Positions 27,376-37,214 are shown, numbered from the stretch's first letter. The stretch: DNA of 64,000 nt from Pseudohalocynthiibacter aestuariivivens (GCF_011040495.1 NZ_CP049037.1:930001-994000), one strand, 5' to 3'. Numbers and translations are program-made. The notes: generated by a model not told the origin, from the letters alone.

Positions 27376-28541
27376 AGCGCGCCCTCAGGCCCCTGCTGTA
27401 ATCGCGTCAGCAACAGTCCCGAGACAGTCTTGATCCGGGTAACAAAACCGCCGCGCGCGACGCTGGCGGCCGCAATCAACGGCACTTCGACCTCTTGCAT
27501 GCCCTCGGGTTTGACAATCAGCGTCCCAAGACGATCCCCTTGCGCAACGGGTGCCTGAATAGGACCGTCATAGATCACTTCGGCTTTGACCTCTTCGGCG
27601 CTCAGCACCGGCAGCAACATGGTCAAATCCTGCTCGGCAACCAATCCGACGCTGGGGGCATCACCCAGCCACACGTCCGCGCGCAATACCTCGGTACCGC
27701 CTTTGACGACCGTGTTTTCGACAAACTGGCGAAACGCCCAGCTTACGATTGCCTCGGCTTCCTGAGCGCGTTGCGCCGAACTGTTCAACCCCGAGATGAC
27801 AAAGACGATGCGCCGATCCCCTTGCCGCGCCGACCCAACCAAACCATAGCCCGCCGCCTGAGTGTGACCGGTCTTCAGCCCGTCCGCGCCAATCCCCAGC
27901 GCCAGCAACGGGTTACGGTTCTGGGTGTTCTGCGGCGCGCGGCCATCGAACTTGAACTCGGTCTCGGCAAACATCGGGTAATATTCCGGGAAATCCTCGA
28001 TCAAACGACGTGCCAGCAGCGCCAGATCGCGCATGCTCATCCGGTGGCCCGCAGCGGGCCAACCATTGGAATTGGCAAAAGTAGAATTGGTCATACCCAT
28101 CTTTTGCGCGCGCATCGTCATGAAGCGTGCAAACCCGGCTTCGGACCCATCCGGGCTCAACGCCTCGGCGATCACGGCACAGGCGTCATTGCCGCTAAGC
28201 ACGATGATACCCCGCAAGAGATCCTCAACCCGTACCCGGTCCGTGGTGTCCAGAAACATGGTCGAGCCACCATAGCTCATCGCGTGCTGGGACACAGGAA
28301 GCTTTTCATCAAGCGAGAGCCGCCCCTCGCGGATCGCCTCGAACGCCACATATAGCGTCATCAGCTTGGACATCGACGCAGGCGGTAGCGGTTGATCGGC
28401 ATTCTTGTTCAACAGAACCGTGCCGGTTTTAAGGTCGGTCACGTAGGCCGCACGCGCCTGCGTGTCGAACGCAGCGGCGGGCAACGCCATGACAAGCGCA
28501 ACAAGAAGGGCAAAACTCAGTCGAACGGCATGTGGCAGCAT
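27372..28541 (-). CDS. dacA: D-alanyl-D-alanine carboxypeptidase (PBP5/6 type)
   Basis: A 389-residue penicillin-binding protein. A cleavable signal peptide ends near PAAAFDTQ. The active-site triad is SMSKLM, SGNDACAV and LKTGHT, and a C-terminal PBP5-type beta domain (LTMLLPVLSAEEV...) follows, ending in a possible amphipathic anchor. It trims pentapeptide side chains of peptidoglycan in the periplasm. It lies between the SPOR lipoprotein and tmk. The dacA symbol is by family only. Confidence 0.9.
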   Translation of the reverse strand: MLPHAVRLSFALLVALVMALPAAAFDTQARAAYVTDLKTGTVLLNKNADQPLPPASMSKLMTLYVAFEAIREGRLSLDEKLPVSQHAMSYGGSTMFLDTTDRVRVEDLLRGIIVLSGNDACAVIAEALSPDGSEAGFARFMTMRAQKMGMTNSTFANSNGWPAAGHRMSMRDLALLARRLIEDFPEYYPMFAETEFKFDGRAPQNTQNRNPLLALGIGADGLKTGHTQAAGYGLVGSARQGDRRIVFVISGLNSSAQRAQEAEAIVSWAFRQFVENTVVKGGTEVLRADVWLGDAPSVGLVAEQDLTMLLPVLSAEEVKAEVIYDGPIQAPVAQGDRLGTLIVKPEGMQEVEVPLIAAASVARGGFVTRIKTVSGLLLTRLQQGPEGAL

Positions 28542-28555
28542 GGGCTCTTTCCGGA

Positions 28556-29446
28556 TCAGTTGGTCACAGGATAGGCGTCGTCAAACCCGACACCCTTGAT
28601 TTTCTTCATCAGCGCGGTGCGCTCGGATTTCGTGGCCGCCGGACCGACAACAACGCGCCAGAACTTCTTGCCGCTCGATTCCTGCGCCAGCACAGTGGGC
28701 ACCATGCCTGCCTGCCGCATCGCGGTGGCGGTGTTGTTGGCGTTCTTCTCAACACTAAAGATACCGATCTGAATGAACGGCTTGTCCAGCGAAGATGCTT
28801 TGGCAGGCGTGGCAGGGGTCGCCGAAGGTTGGGTCACGCTGACCGTTGAGGTCGCGGCATCGTCTGCTTCGGCAGCATCAATCGCCGCAGCTGCCCCGGC
28901 GATGGGATCAAGCGATGTCGACTCCACCGTGCTGGGTGTCAGCGGACGGGCTGCCGCCTGTTGCTGCTCCGGCGCGGCCTCACGGCGCAACGCCGTCACG
29001 TTCAACTGTGCTGGCGCCCCGGCCAGCATCCCCAACGCTGCGGCAGCATCGGATGACACTTGCAACTCTGGGCCGGGATTGGCCCGTTCGCGGCGAAAGA
29101 GCGCGCCGATCACGAATTTTGAATTAGCCGTATTGCGGATGATCACACGCTCAGGCTCGCTTACATCAGGATGTGCGACCCAAACACCACCCAAGGACGG
29201 GCGACCATCCCAGAGCCCCATGTCGGTGACCTGAAAGACATCCGGTGCCTCGACATCGCGCTCCACCAAACGCACAGAGGATGCATCCCCCCCGGCGACA
29301 GTGGTGACCTCAGCCTCTGCGTCTGGTCTTGCCTTAAAGGGGTTAACGTCCTGCAACCCTTGGCAGCCACTGAGAAAAACAATAATCGTGCCAGCCCCGA
29401 ATGCGCTGCGCAATCCCGCTCTTCCGCCTTCCCCAGAGAAATCCAT
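28556..29446 (-). CDS. SPOR-domain lipoprotein with RlpA-like core
   Basis: A 296-residue envelope protein. The N-terminus has a hydrophobic stretch ending in FLSGC, a lipobox. A middle region with GLWDGRPSLGGVWVAHP, RVIIRNTANSKFVIGAL and SSDAAAALGML resembles the double-psi barrel of RlpA, but it lacks the usual catalytic Asp/His context. A long Ala/Pro/Thr linker follows, then a C-terminal SPOR domain (FIQIGIFSVEKNANN, WRVVVGPAATKSE) that binds denuded septal peptidoglycan. It starts the minus-strand block that runs into the carboxypeptidase gene. Confidence 0.85.
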   Translation of the reverse strand: MDFSGEGGRAGLRSAFGAGTIIVFLSGCQGLQDVNPFKARPDAEAEVTTVAGGDASSVRLVERDVEAPDVFQVTDMGLWDGRPSLGGVWVAHPDVSEPERVIIRNTANSKFVIGALFRRERANPGPELQVSSDAAAALGMLAGAPAQLNVTALRREAAPEQQQAAARPLTPSTVESTSLDPIAGAAAAIDAAEADDAATSTVSVTQPSATPATPAKASSLDKPFIQIGIFSVEKNANNTATAMRQAGMVPTVLAQESSGKKFWRVVVGPAATKSERTALMKKIKGVGFDDAYPVTN

Positions 29447-29654
29447 GCCGTGCCCTTTGCCTGTCTGATGGCCACCGTAAAATGGTGCCCCGCCGGTTTT
29501 CCCGGAACTGCGCTGCCAAGACGGTCGTTGCCGCCTTGCGACATGTTAGCCCTTTGTCCGATGCAAGAAAAGCGCGCAGACGCATCTTCGGCGGAATTCC
29601 CCAGAAACTGGTACTTTCAGAATCGCGCAACGCATTGTAGGCACTATCTCTGTC

Positions 29655-29744
29655 GGAGGAGTGGCAGAGTGGTCGAATGCACCGGTCTTGAAAACCGACG
29701 TAGGTGAAAGTCTACCGTGGGTTCGAATCCCACCTCCTCCGCCA
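29655..29744 (+). tRNA. tRNA-Ser (anticodon UGA)
   Basis: A complete class II tRNA. The acceptor arms GGAGGAG and CTCCTCC pair, the T arm is GTGGG-TTCGAAT-CCCAC and the CCA is encoded. The anticodon loop CTTGAAA carries TGA at 29689-29691, and a long variable arm with GTAG/CTAC pairing identifies serine. The outermost anticodon-stem pair reads C opposite A, a mismatch at 27-43. Confidence 0.97.
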
Positions 29745-30301
29745 AGTTCCATTTATGTCATTCATAAATATGTAAATTTCCGCACACCACCCCGTCTAGA
29801 AAACGTCTGGTATGCTCGCGGGCCGCGCCTCGGTATCCTTCCCTGAACTGACGGCACGCAAATTTGTTTGCCCCTACCGGTCCCGATTCGGGGCAGCAGA
29901 GACTTCTGTTCCCTCGCCCCTCCAGCAAGCTTCTCTGCGTTGTGGATGCGCAGAAAGTGCTGCCCCATCTGGCCCCGGGGCCGATTGCGCACTGACCGCC
30001 TCGTGTTTGCGCAGACGTTGAATTTTCTCGGCCGGTATCAGGCCGGTCCAATGTCTCTTCTCACACTTTGTTCACACCTGCATGCAGGAGAACGGTAAGC
30101 ATTGCGGCACCATAAGAGCGACGAACCCGACGTCGCTATTGGCGCGACCGTTGGCCAACAACACCCGATACCCCGAGCCTTTTGAGGGCGCAGACCACCG
30201 CCAGCCGCAGGCTAAACGCTGAGCCGGACAGCGCCACGGCGACGCGGGTATATCACGTGATGGGCTCAGGGCTTGTCATACCGCGTATCAGCTCGATCAC
30301 C
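29745..30301. other. Intergenic region without supported genes
   Basis: Between tRNA-Ser and the thiF stop codon, neither strand has an ORF with a credible start, ribosome site and protein-like composition. I see no terminator, repeat array or second RNA gene. Short hairpins such as GGCCGGTATCAGGCCGG occur but lack T-runs. Confidence 0.5.
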
Positions 30302-31258
30302 TTAGTCTCCAAGGGCAAGGATTTTGATCTCACCGTCCCAATGTTTTGCAAGCCGCTCCGCCGCGTGCCACGCCCGAAGACCTGACCGGCAGGCCAGAAC
30401 GGCGCGTTGGTCTTGGTTTGGCTGGGGACCGTGCGGCCCAAAATCCGTGACTGCATGGCGCATCGCCAGCGGCAATTCCGGTCCCTGTTCTTCTTTTGCG
30501 CGCAGATCGACGAGAAAGTCAGTTGCCGCGATGTCTGCTTGCGCGATGAACGCCGGGTTCGGCGAAGGATCAGGGGCAGCATCGAACCGAAACCCGCCAA
30601 ACCGCAGCGTGCGTGCATCATAGGTGACGAGCTGACCCAAAGCCGTCTGATCATCCGTAAGGATCGCCATCGCCATTTGCGCCTGTAGGCTGCCAATGAC
30701 ACCAACGCTTGGGCCTGACACGCCTTCGGTATCGCAAGAGCCTAACTGATCTGGCAGGTCGGGAAACACCGCGCGCAGCCCCGGCTGACCGCCGCAAAAT
30801 CCGCCCACATAGCCCTCGAACCCGACAAGGCTGGCGCTGATCAGCGGCTGCCCAGTGTGCAGACAATGGTCCGACGCCACGTAGCTGGCCGCAAAGCTGT
30901 CGGCGCAATCGAGGACGAGGGTCATGCCGTCACACAGCGCCTCTGCCGTGGCAGGATCAAAGCGCTGCTGGATGGGATCAATCGTGGTGTCCGAGTTTAG
31001 TGCAGCCAAGGTGGCTGCGGCGATCCCGACCTTGGGTTGGCCGATATCGGCCTCACGAAAGAGCGTTTGGCGATGCAGGTTTGACAGGCTCACCACATCC
31101 GCATCGACGAGCCGGATATGGCCCACGCCCGCGCCCACAAGGTACTGTAAAACCGGGCTAGCCAAACCACCCGCGCCGACGACAAGAACCGATGCCGCAG
31201 CAAGCCGTTCCTGTGCGGCCACGCCCAAAACAGCGGTTTGACGGGCGTATCGGTTCAT
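30302..31258 (-). CDS. thiF: ThiF-type sulfur carrier adenylyltransferase with rhodanese-like tail
   Basis: A 318-residue E1-like protein that adenylates the C-terminus of ThiS for sulfur transfer. The ATP site is [19 protein letters not shown] and the acidic/Arg segment [17 protein letters not shown] Cys lies in [19 protein letters not shown], and a C-terminal rhodanese-like part has ACRSGLRAW. The zinc-binding Cys pairs of MoeB are incomplete. The ATG at 31258 overlaps the thiE stop. Because it is last in the thi operon, ThiF is preferred over MoeB, though it could serve both pathways. Confidence 0.88.
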   Translation of the reverse strand: MNRYARQTAVLGVAAQERLAAASVLVVGAGGLASPVLQYLVGAGVGHIRLVDADVVSLSNLHRQTLFREADIGQPKVGIAAATLAALNSDTTIDPIQQRFDPATAEALCDGMTLVLDCADSFAASYVASDHCLHTGQPLISASLVGFEGYVGGFCGGQPGLRAVFPDLPDQLGSCDTEGVSGPSVGVIGSLQAQMAMAILTDDQTALGQLVTYDARTLRFGGFRFDAAPDPSPNPAFIAQADIAATDFLVDLRAKEEQGPELPLAMRHAVTDFGPHGPQPNQDQRAVLACRSGLRAWHAAERLAKHWDGEIKILALGD

Positions 31259-31851
31259 GTGCAGGCCTTGAGCCATGCCGTGACGCGAGCCTCCGGATCA
31301 TCATGCAACGTGATGTCCGTGACGGCCGAAACGATATCCGCACCGGCAGCAAAAGCACCTTCGGCGCGCGCAACGCTCATTCCACCAATCGCAACAAGCG
31401 GGATGCGCCCCATACGTGCCTTCCAGAGCGTCAGCTTCTCGACGCCCTGCTGATGCCATTTCATTTTCTTGAGGATCGTCGGATAGATCGGGCCGAGGGC
31501 GACATAATCGGGCATCAACGCCAGAGCCCGCGTCAATTCCGCCTCGTCATGGGTCGAGATGCCCAGTTTCAGGCCGGTCGCTCGGATCTCATCCACATTG
31601 GCGTCGTCCAAATCTTCTTGGCCCAAATGCACCCAATCACATCCAAGCTCGATGGCCAGTTGCCAGTGGTCGTTGACAACCAACACGGCACCGTGGGCGC
31701 GGCTCAGATCGCGCGCCTCAAGGATCTGCGCGCGCAGCGCGTCCTGCGGCTGGTCCTTGATCCGCAATTGCACCAGCTTTATCCCTAGCGGCAACATGCG
31801 CCGCAGCCACGCGACATCGTCAAAGATCGGGTAAAAGCGATGTAGCGTCAA
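31255..31851 (-). CDS. thiE: Thiamine-phosphate synthase ThiE
   Basis: A 198-residue TIM-barrel enzyme that joins HMP-PP and thiazole phosphate. Recognisable elements are [58 protein letters not shown] and IGGMSVA. Some substrate-contact residues in the flexible loop differ from E. coli ThiE (KKMKWHQQG), but the layout is that of the short alphaproteobacterial form. It overlaps thiG and thiF by four bases each. Confidence 0.9.
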   Translation of the reverse strand: MTLHRFYPIFDDVAWLRRMLPLGIKLVQLRIKDQPQDALRAQILEARDLSRAHGAVLVVNDHWQLAIELGCDWVHLGQEDLDDANVDEIRATGLKLGISTHDEAELTRALALMPDYVALGPIYPTILKKMKWHQQGVEKLTLWKARMGRIPLVAIGGMSVARAEGAFAAGADIVSAVTDITLHDDPEARVTAWLKACT

Positions 31852-32618
31852 AGGAATGCCTTTCCGATAATGGGCGTAGAGGGGGCGGCCATATCCCGCG
31901 CGTCGATAGGATCGGCCTGCGCGGCCAGCGCGCCTGCCTCCACAGCATGTGCAAACGCTCTGGCCATCGCAACGGGGTCGCCCGCCTTGGCCACGGCGGT
32001 ATTGAGAAGCACCGCATCATAGCCCAATTCCATCGCGTGCGCCGCATGCGACGGCAGGCCCAGTCCGGCGTCCACCACCAAGGGGATATCCGGAAAGTGC
32101 GCGCGCAGGCTGCGCAGCCCGTAGATGTTATTTAGGCCAAGCCCCGTGCCGATGGGCGCGCCCCAAGGCATAAGGACCTTGCAACCGACCTCTACTAAGC
32201 GCTCGCACAGCACCAGATCCTCGGTGCAATATGGGAAGACCTCGAATCCATCCTCGGCCAACAGTGCTGCGGCCTCGACCAGCCCGAAGGGATCGGGTTG
32301 CAATGTGTCGGCATTGCCGATGATCTCCAGCTTGATCCAGTTGGTATCAAAGAGTTCGCGCGCCATGTGCGCTGTGGTCACCGCTTCGCGAATCGAATGG
32401 CAGCCAGCGGTGTTGGGCAAGACCGCAACGTCCAGTTGCTGGATCAGCGACCAAAAATCCTGCCCTGCCTGCTCACCGCCGGCCTCGCGGCGCACCGACA
32501 CTGTGGCAATACCCGCCCCCGACTGCTGAAACGCGTCTGCTAGAATGGCAGGGGATGGGTACTGAGCGGTGCCCAACATCAGGCGGGAATCGATCGTGGT
32601 GCCATAGAATGTAGGCAT
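31848..32618 (-). CDS. thiG: Thiazole synthase ThiG
   Basis: A 256-residue enzyme that builds thiazole phosphate from DXP, dehydroglycine and ThiS thiocarboxylate. The Schiff-base lysine is in NWIKLEIIG, and phosphate-binding loops [10 protein letters not shown] and [13 protein letters not shown] are clear. The ATG at 32618 (MPTFYGTTI) follows AGGGGGG. A longer in-frame frame overlaps thiS and is rejected. It is coupled to thiS by one spacer base and overlaps thiE. Confidence 0.95.
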   Translation of the reverse strand: MPTFYGTTIDSRLMLGTAQYPSPAILADAFQQSGAGIATVSVRREAGGEQAGQDFWSLIQQLDVAVLPNTAGCHSIREAVTTAHMARELFDTNWIKLEIIGNADTLQPDPFGLVEAAALLAEDGFEVFPYCTEDLVLCERLVEVGCKVLMPWGAPIGTGLGLNNIYGLRSLRAHFPDIPLVVDAGLGLPSHAAHAMELGYDAVLLNTAVAKAGDPVAMARAFAHAVEAGALAAQADPIDARDMAAPSTPIIGKAFL

Positions 32619-32619
32619 C

Positions 32620-32817
32620 TCAGCCCCCCTGCCGTGGGGCGACGATCTCGACCCGGTCGCCGTCTTGCAGGGCCTGTTGTTCCCGCAGGGTTTTAGGAAC
32701 AAAGGCCTCATTCACCGACGTGGCCACCTTCGCGTCGCCTTTCCCAAGCTCAGCGAGCAACGCCGCCAATGTGGGCGCGTCACTGTTCATCATCTCACCG
32801 TTCACGATGATCTTCAT
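32620..32817 (-). CDS. thiS: Sulfur carrier protein ThiS
   Basis: A 65-residue ubiquitin-fold sulfur carrier that ends in the required Gly-Gly (PRQGG) for adenylation and thiocarboxylation. The N-terminal MKIIVNGE and [10 protein letters not shown] segments are typical. Its start lies 23 bases inside the end of thiO, and thiG begins one base after its stop. Confidence 0.93.
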   Translation of the reverse strand: MKIIVNGEMMNSDAPTLAALLAELGKGDAKVATSVNEAFVPKTLREQQALQDGDRVEIVAPRQGG

Positions 32818-33781
32818 ACCAAACCTCCGGCGTTTTGCCCTCCAGCACCAGATCCGCAGTCATCCGCGCCAGGGCGGGCGCCAGCAGAAATCCGTGCCGA
32901 AAAAGGCCATTTGCGTAAATCCGCTCGCCGACCCGGCGAATACGTGGCTGGTTGTCCGGAAAGGCGGGCCGCGCATCGACGCCGATTTCCAGCAGTTCCG
33001 CCTCGCCAAACGCAGGATGCAAGGCGTAGGCAGCGTTCATCAGCTCCATGACAGATCGCAGGGTGGCCCGGTTGCGGTCGCCACTCTCAAGCTGTGTCGC
33101 ACCCAGCATAAAGACCCCATCGCCACGAGGCACGATATATAGCGGAAAGCGCGGGTGCAGCAGCCGAACCGGACGCGAGAGCGCGACATCGGGGCAGCGC
33201 ACCACCAGCATCTCGCCCTTGACGCCGCGCAGGTCAGGGAGCGTGTCACGCGCGGCCAATCCGCGGCAGTCTATGACCTGTCCCCGCAACACACTTTCAA
33301 AGGCGACCCCGGCCTTCGTCAGCCGGTCATACAGTCCGATCATGGTCGCACGAGGGGCGAGATGGTTCTCATTGGGTATGAACAGCGCCTTGGAAAACCG
33401 CTCGGCCAAGTGGGGTTCGCATGCTTCGATCCCGGCGCGATCCATGGGCACGGCGGACGGCACGCGGCGCCCGAATGTTGTCAATTCGCTCTGATCGCGC
33501 CCCAAGGCCACAACCAACGTCCCATTCCGGGTCACCGTCGCACCGTGGCTTTCCCACCAATCCGCAGCCTCGCGGCCGTGATGAACGACGTTTGGCTCCG
33601 CGCTCACGCCCTCGCATTCGGGCGCCAACATGCCTCCCGCCCACCACGAGCAGGCGTGGTCGCCGGGCGCTCCATTGGGATCACTGACCGTGACCTGCGC
33701 ACCGCGCAACGACAGTTCCGCAGCCATCGTCAAGCCGCACACGCCGCCGCCGAGTATGGTGAAACGATCGCTCATCCCCAA
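32795..33781 (-). CDS. thiO: Glycine oxidase ThiO
   Basis: A 328-residue FAD-dependent D-amino-acid-oxidase-family protein that supplies dehydroglycine for thiazole formation. The FAD motif is ILGGGVCGLTMAAELSLRGA, followed by ACSWWAGGMLAPECEG, and the C-terminal FAD-contact region is RIYANGLFRHGFLLAPA. ThiO instead of ThiH implies an oxygen-dependent route, fitting an aerobic organism. It overlaps thiD by ten bases and thiS by 23. Confidence 0.92.
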   Translation of the reverse strand: MGMSDRFTILGGGVCGLTMAAELSLRGAQVTVSDPNGAPGDHACSWWAGGMLAPECEGVSAEPNVVHHGREAADWWESHGATVTRNGTLVVALGRDQSELTTFGRRVPSAVPMDRAGIEACEPHLAERFSKALFIPNENHLAPRATMIGLYDRLTKAGVAFESVLRGQVIDCRGLAARDTLPDLRGVKGEMLVVRCPDVALSRPVRLLHPRFPLYIVPRGDGVFMLGATQLESGDRNRATLRSVMELMNAAYALHPAFGEAELLEIGVDARPAFPDNQPRIRRVGERIYANGLFRHGFLLAPALARMTADLVLEGKTPEVWYEDHRER

Positions 33782-34551
33782 AGCGCGTGGAAATGGTGAA
33801 CCGGCCCATGGCCGTGTCCAACGTTTAGGTCATCCGCCTGCAATATCGCGGCATTCAGCCAGCTGTGGGCGCGGGCAACAGCGTCCTGCATCGACATGCC
33901 CTGTGCCATGCATGCAGCGATGGCCGAGGAGTAGGAACACCCCGTGCCGTGAGTGTTTCGTGTATTCACGCGAGGTGCAGAAAAGGACCGCGCACCAGTG
34001 CTCGACACCAGAGTGTCTTTGCAGATCTGTCCATCCGCATGCCCGCCTTTCATCAGTACTGCGCCAACGCCCAGTTCCAATAGCCGTTGAGCCTGCTCTT
34101 GGGGTGTGCCCGCACCGGCGAGCTTTTCGGCTTCCGGCAAGTTGGGAGTAATTAGCGTTGCGCGACCGAACAGTTCAGACTTTAGCGCATCAATCGCGCT
34201 ATCGGCCAGCAGCGTGTCGCCCGATTTCGCGACCATGACGGGATCAAGCACCACGGGGCCGTCATATCCCGCCAAGGCATCAGCGACCACCTTGATCAGC
34301 GACGGTGTGCCCAGCATCCCGATCTTGATCGCGCCAATCTCTATATCACTGAGGACCGCTTCGATCTGCGCTGCCACGACCGCGTCGGGAATGGCGTGAA
34401 TTGCTGTGACAGATTGCGTGTTTTGCGCGGTCACCGCTGTAACGACCGAAGCGCCGTAGACGCCCATCGCCGAAAACGTTTTCAGATCGGCCTGAATGCC
34501 CGCGCCACCACCGGAATCCGAGCCTGCAATCGTCAGCGCCTTTGCAACCAT
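33772..34551 (-). CDS. thiD: Hydroxymethylpyrimidine/phosphomethylpyrimidine kinase ThiD
   Basis: A 259-residue ribokinase-fold kinase that phosphorylates HMP and HMP-P. Signature segments are TIAGSDSGGGAGIQADLKT, VVTAVTAQNT, LDPVMVAKSGD, ITPNLPEAE and GTGCSYSSAIAA. The ATG at 34551 (MVAKALTIAGSD) fits the family N-terminus; the upstream in-frame extension overlaps the riboswitch. It is the first gene of the thiDOSGEF operon and is controlled by the TPP element upstream. Confidence 0.95.
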   Translation of the reverse strand: MVAKALTIAGSDSGGGAGIQADLKTFSAMGVYGASVVTAVTAQNTQSVTAIHAIPDAVVAAQIEAVLSDIEIGAIKIGMLGTPSLIKVVADALAGYDGPVVLDPVMVAKSGDTLLADSAIDALKSELFGRATLITPNLPEAEKLAGAGTPQEQAQRLLELGVGAVLMKGGHADGQICKDTLVSSTGARSFSAPRVNTRNTHGTGCSYSSAIAACMAQGMSMQDAVARAHSWLNAAILQADDLNVGHGHGPVHHFHALWG

Positions 34552-34620
34552 GGCACCGCCCTTGGCGTTCAGGGTCAGGACAGGAATGAGGGTACGACCA
34601 GAACGAACGCTGTGTCCGCT

Positions 34621-34705
34621 AGCTGTTCCCTCCGCCGGTCCTAACCGGTTCAGGTTCAATGGGTTCGCGCATTGCGCATCTCAGCCCTGACAAGGGCACC
34701 CCAAC
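34621..34705 (-). promoter_or_regulatory. TPP riboswitch (THI element)
   Basis: On the minus strand the region reads GGGGTGCCC, GGCTGAGA, then the core TTGAACCTGAACCGGTTAGG and CGGAGGGAACAG. These are the conserved parts of the TPP aptamer in the correct order. It ends about 70 bases before the thiD start and should reduce thiDOSGEF expression when thiamine pyrophosphate is abundant. Confidence 0.96.
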
Positions 34706-34967
34706 AGATTTCAATGGATTAGTAGATCTGCGTGATTGCTTCGTCAAACAGATATACTGCAACCAAAGAACCTGCCGCCACACTCTTGGCGCTGGTCCGA
34801 GTTCCCACCGGGAGCGCGTTGGCGGACCTACTCAATCACCAATACGGCGAGGAAGTTTCGCCCTTGTCTCGCGATCTGCGAATTCGTCGAGATAAGATTA
34901 TGTACATGATGTGGATTGGCAATTCAGATCTGCATTGACCAGCCCCCCGCGGCGTCCCATGTTAGCT
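34706..34967. other. Intergenic region between the thi riboswitch and the copper cluster
   Basis: It should contain divergent promoters for thiD and for the exported protein gene. A 68-codon plus-strand frame at 34732-34938 has a protein-like second half (ADLLNHQYGEEVSPLSRDL) but no good ribosome site and no family I recognise; it may be a gene remnant. Otherwise nothing is evident. Confidence 0.4.
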
Positions 34968-35306
34968 ATGACAATTAAGAAAGCCCGCATGCGCCTGATC
35001 GCCTTTATCCTTCTGACCAACCTTATGGCATTGGTCTCATCTCCGCATTTTGATGCGGCTGGGATGTCGATGCATGAATGCCCGTCCTGTCAAGAGGCGA
35101 TGGTCGAAATGCAGGAAGCCGAGGCGGGTAAAATGCATCAGGGACCGTCTTGCGCGGATATGTCCCTTTGTGCCCCCATGGCTCTTATTTCTGGTGTTTT
35201 CTCACAACGCGACGGAGTGTACCTTGGCCATCGCCACGCATGGCCCGATGCATATAAAGGCGCATCCATTCGCTTGGCACTAGACCTGCCACCTCCCCGC
35301 GCCTGA
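34968..35306 (+). CDS. Small exported Cys/His/Met-containing protein
   Basis: About 112 residues from the ATG at 34968; an ATG at 34989 with AAGAAAG upstream is also possible. An N-terminal signal-like segment (MRLIAFILLTNLMALVSS) is followed by a region with MSMHECPSCQEAM, KMHQGPSCADMSLCAPMAL, rich in Met, His and Cys, suggesting soft-metal binding in the periplasm. The family is unknown. It leads a plus-strand set with cytochrome c and multicopper oxidase genes. The short exported protein at the other end of the cluster has a similar style. Confidence 0.6.
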   Translation: MTIKKARMRLIAFILLTNLMALVSSPHFDAAGMSMHECPSCQEAMVEMQEAEAGKMHQGPSCADMSLCAPMALISGVFSQRDGVYLGHRHAWPDAYKGASIRLALDLPPPRA

Positions 35307-35392
35307 TCCTTCTCTACTGCGTCCCGGGCTGACATTCGTCCGCCCTAAATGAGAACGCGCAGCACGAGGGTTGCGCAGGACAGGAAAATATC

Positions 35393-35833
35393 ATGAAAAA
35401 TACGCTCCTTGCCGGGGCTGCGGTCATTGCTGTAGCACTTGGTACATATACTTATACCCGTCTTACCGACCACGATCTGTCGGCAGGCCAAGCATCGACG
35501 CCCACTCAAGGCGCGGCTATGGTCGCCGTCACCCTACCCAAGAGTCTTTCGCCCGAGGCTTCTATGGGAAAACGGGCATTCGATGCGGTCTGCGCTGATT
35601 GTCACGGCGCAAATGCCGCGGGGAAACTGGGATTTGGACCGCCGCTGATCCACAAAATCTATGAGCCGTCACACCACGGGGATATGGCTTTTCAGATGGC
35701 TGCACAAAATGGCGTGCGTGCGCATCACTGGAAGTTCGGGGACATGCCGCCCCAGCCTCAGGTCACCCGTGCTGATGTTGGCTCTATCATTGCTTATGTC
35801 CGTGAAGTGCAACGTGCAAATGGGATTAACTGA
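35393..35833 (+). CDS. Periplasmic class I cytochrome c
   Basis: A 146-residue protein with an N-terminal hydrophobic signal or anchor (LLAGAAVIAVALG) and a single heme motif CADCH in FDAVCADCHGANAAG. A later GDMPPQP segment may supply the distal Met ligand. It should accept or pass electrons in the periplasm. The next gene, a multicopper oxidase, starts one base after its stop, so the two may form an electron-transfer pair. Confidence 0.87.
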   Translation: MKNTLLAGAAVIAVALGTYTYTRLTDHDLSAGQASTPTQGAAMVAVTLPKSLSPEASMGKRAFDAVCADCHGANAAGKLGFGPPLIHKIYEPSHHGDMAFQMAAQNGVRAHHWKFGDMPPQPQVTRADVGSIIAYVREVQRANGIN

Positions 35834-35834
35834 T

Positions 35835-37214
35835 ATGAATTTGACACGACGCAATTTCTGCGCTGGTCTTGCCTCTACCCCGCTGGTCCGCCCTGCTTTC
35901 GCCCAAGACATGCCGCTGTTGACGGCCAAAGAGGCCATGATCCAGCTTGCTCCAGACAGCTATCCCGCCACGCCGGTCTGGAGTTACGACGGCACGATCC
36001 CCGGTCCCATGATCCGCGTTGCGCAAGGCAGCCGGTTTGAACGGCGACTGGTCAACACTCTGACTGTTCCCACCTCGATCCACTGGCACGGCATTCGAAT
36101 AGACAATGCGATGGATGGCGTCGCGGGGCTGACGCAAGAGTCAGTACCGTCTGGGGAAGGCTTCGATTATGCCTTCGATCTGCCGGACGCCGGCACCTAT
36201 TGGTATCACGCGCACACCAATTCCATGGAGCAGGTAGCGCGGGGCCTTTCCGGTGCGCTGATCGTCGAAGAACCGACACAGCCGGACGTTGACGGCGATG
36301 AAGTTCTGATGATCGACGACTGGTTGATCGACCCGGACACCGGGCGGTTCGTCGACAACTTTGCGGCTCCGATGGCACGGAGCCATGGCGGCCGCATCGG
36401 CAATCTGGTGGGGGTGAATGGGCGCTACAACTACAGCCTCCCGGCGCGGCAGAACGACCGGCTGCGCTTGCGGCTGATCAACGCGGCCAATGCGCAAATC
36501 TTTGGACTTAGACTTGAGGGGCTGAGGGGGTGGACGATCGCTCTCGACGGGATGCCTCTTGCGGAACCAGAGCCGGTGTCGAACACGCTTGTCCTTGCTC
36601 CCGCGCAGCGCATAGACCTGATCGTGGACGTCACCGCCGAGAAAGACGCGCCAGCCGGGCTTCTTTTTGCCGCTTCCGACGACAGCTGGCGAGCGCTGGT
36701 GGAATTCACGGTCACGGGGCGTGCGGCCTCGGTTCACCGAGACCTGCCTGCGCCCTTGCCATCCAACCCACGAATGGACACCCCCGGAATCGACGCGGCC
36801 CGTGTCTTTGACATGCCCCTTCAAGGTGGCGCCATGCGCGGGCTGGAGAGCGCCTCCTTCAACGGACAGATCATGGGCTGGCAAGATCTGGTCCAGAACG
36901 GCCAATTCTGGGCACTGGCCGGACAAGCAGGTATGGGGAAGACGCCCTTTGCCACCCTGTCACTCGGAGAAACGGCGCGCATCCGCATGACGAACGACAC
37001 GATCTTTCCGCATGCTATGCACTTGCACGGGATGCACTTCCGGGTGCGTAACGCAGACGGCACCACTGGACCGCTGCGGGACACGGTACTGGTGATGCCG
37101 GATCAGACGACCGAGATCGCATTCGTCGCGGATAATCCGGGAAAATGGCTGTTGCATTGTCACATGTTGGGGCACGCCGCCTCGGGCATGACCAACTGGA
37201 TTACGGTCTCATGA
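35835..37214 (+). CDS. Tat-exported multicopper oxidase
   Basis: A 459-residue three-domain cupredoxin oxidase. The start at 35835 (MNLTRRNFCAGLAS) gives a twin-arginine signal ending near AFAQ. Copper ligands are visible as HWHG, WYHAHT, HAMHLHGMHF and HCHMLGHAASGM, which together supply the type 1 and trinuclear sites. It lacks the Met-rich stretch seen in the second oxidase of this cluster. It is likely a CueO-like cuprous oxidase protecting the periplasm. The downstream cytochrome gene overlaps it by four bases. Confidence 0.9.
   Translation: MNLTRRNFCAGLASTPLVRPAFAQDMPLLTAKEAMIQLAPDSYPATPVWSYDGTIPGPMIRVAQGSRFERRLVNTLTVPTSIHWHGIRIDNAMDGVAGLTQESVPSGEGFDYAFDLPDAGTYWYHAHTNSMEQVARGLSGALIVEEPTQPDVDGDEVLMIDDWLIDPDTGRFVDNFAAPMARSHGGRIGNLVGVNGRYNYSLPARQNDRLRLRLINAANAQIFGLRLEGLRGWTIALDGMPLAEPEPVSNTLVLAPAQRIDLIVDVTAEKDAPAGLLFAASDDSWRALVEFTVTGRAASVHRDLPAPLPSNPRMDTPGIDAARVFDMPLQGGAMRGLESASFNGQIMGWQDLVQNGQFWALAGQAGMGKTPFATLSLGETARIRMTNDTIFPHAMHLHGMHFRVRNADGTTGPLRDTVLVMPDQTTEIAFVADNPGKWLLHCHMLGHAASGMTNWITVS

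Noticed and set aside
29855-29880. GCAAATTTGTTTGCC near tRNA-Ser as a transposon end
   Set aside because: It contains the reverse of the AAATTTGC motif, but it is a single copy, far from the transposition genes and without a second end signal.
34732-34938. 68-codon plus-strand ORF upstream of the copper cluster
   Set aside because: No ribosome site, no known family and only the second half looks protein-like; kept as an intergenic note.
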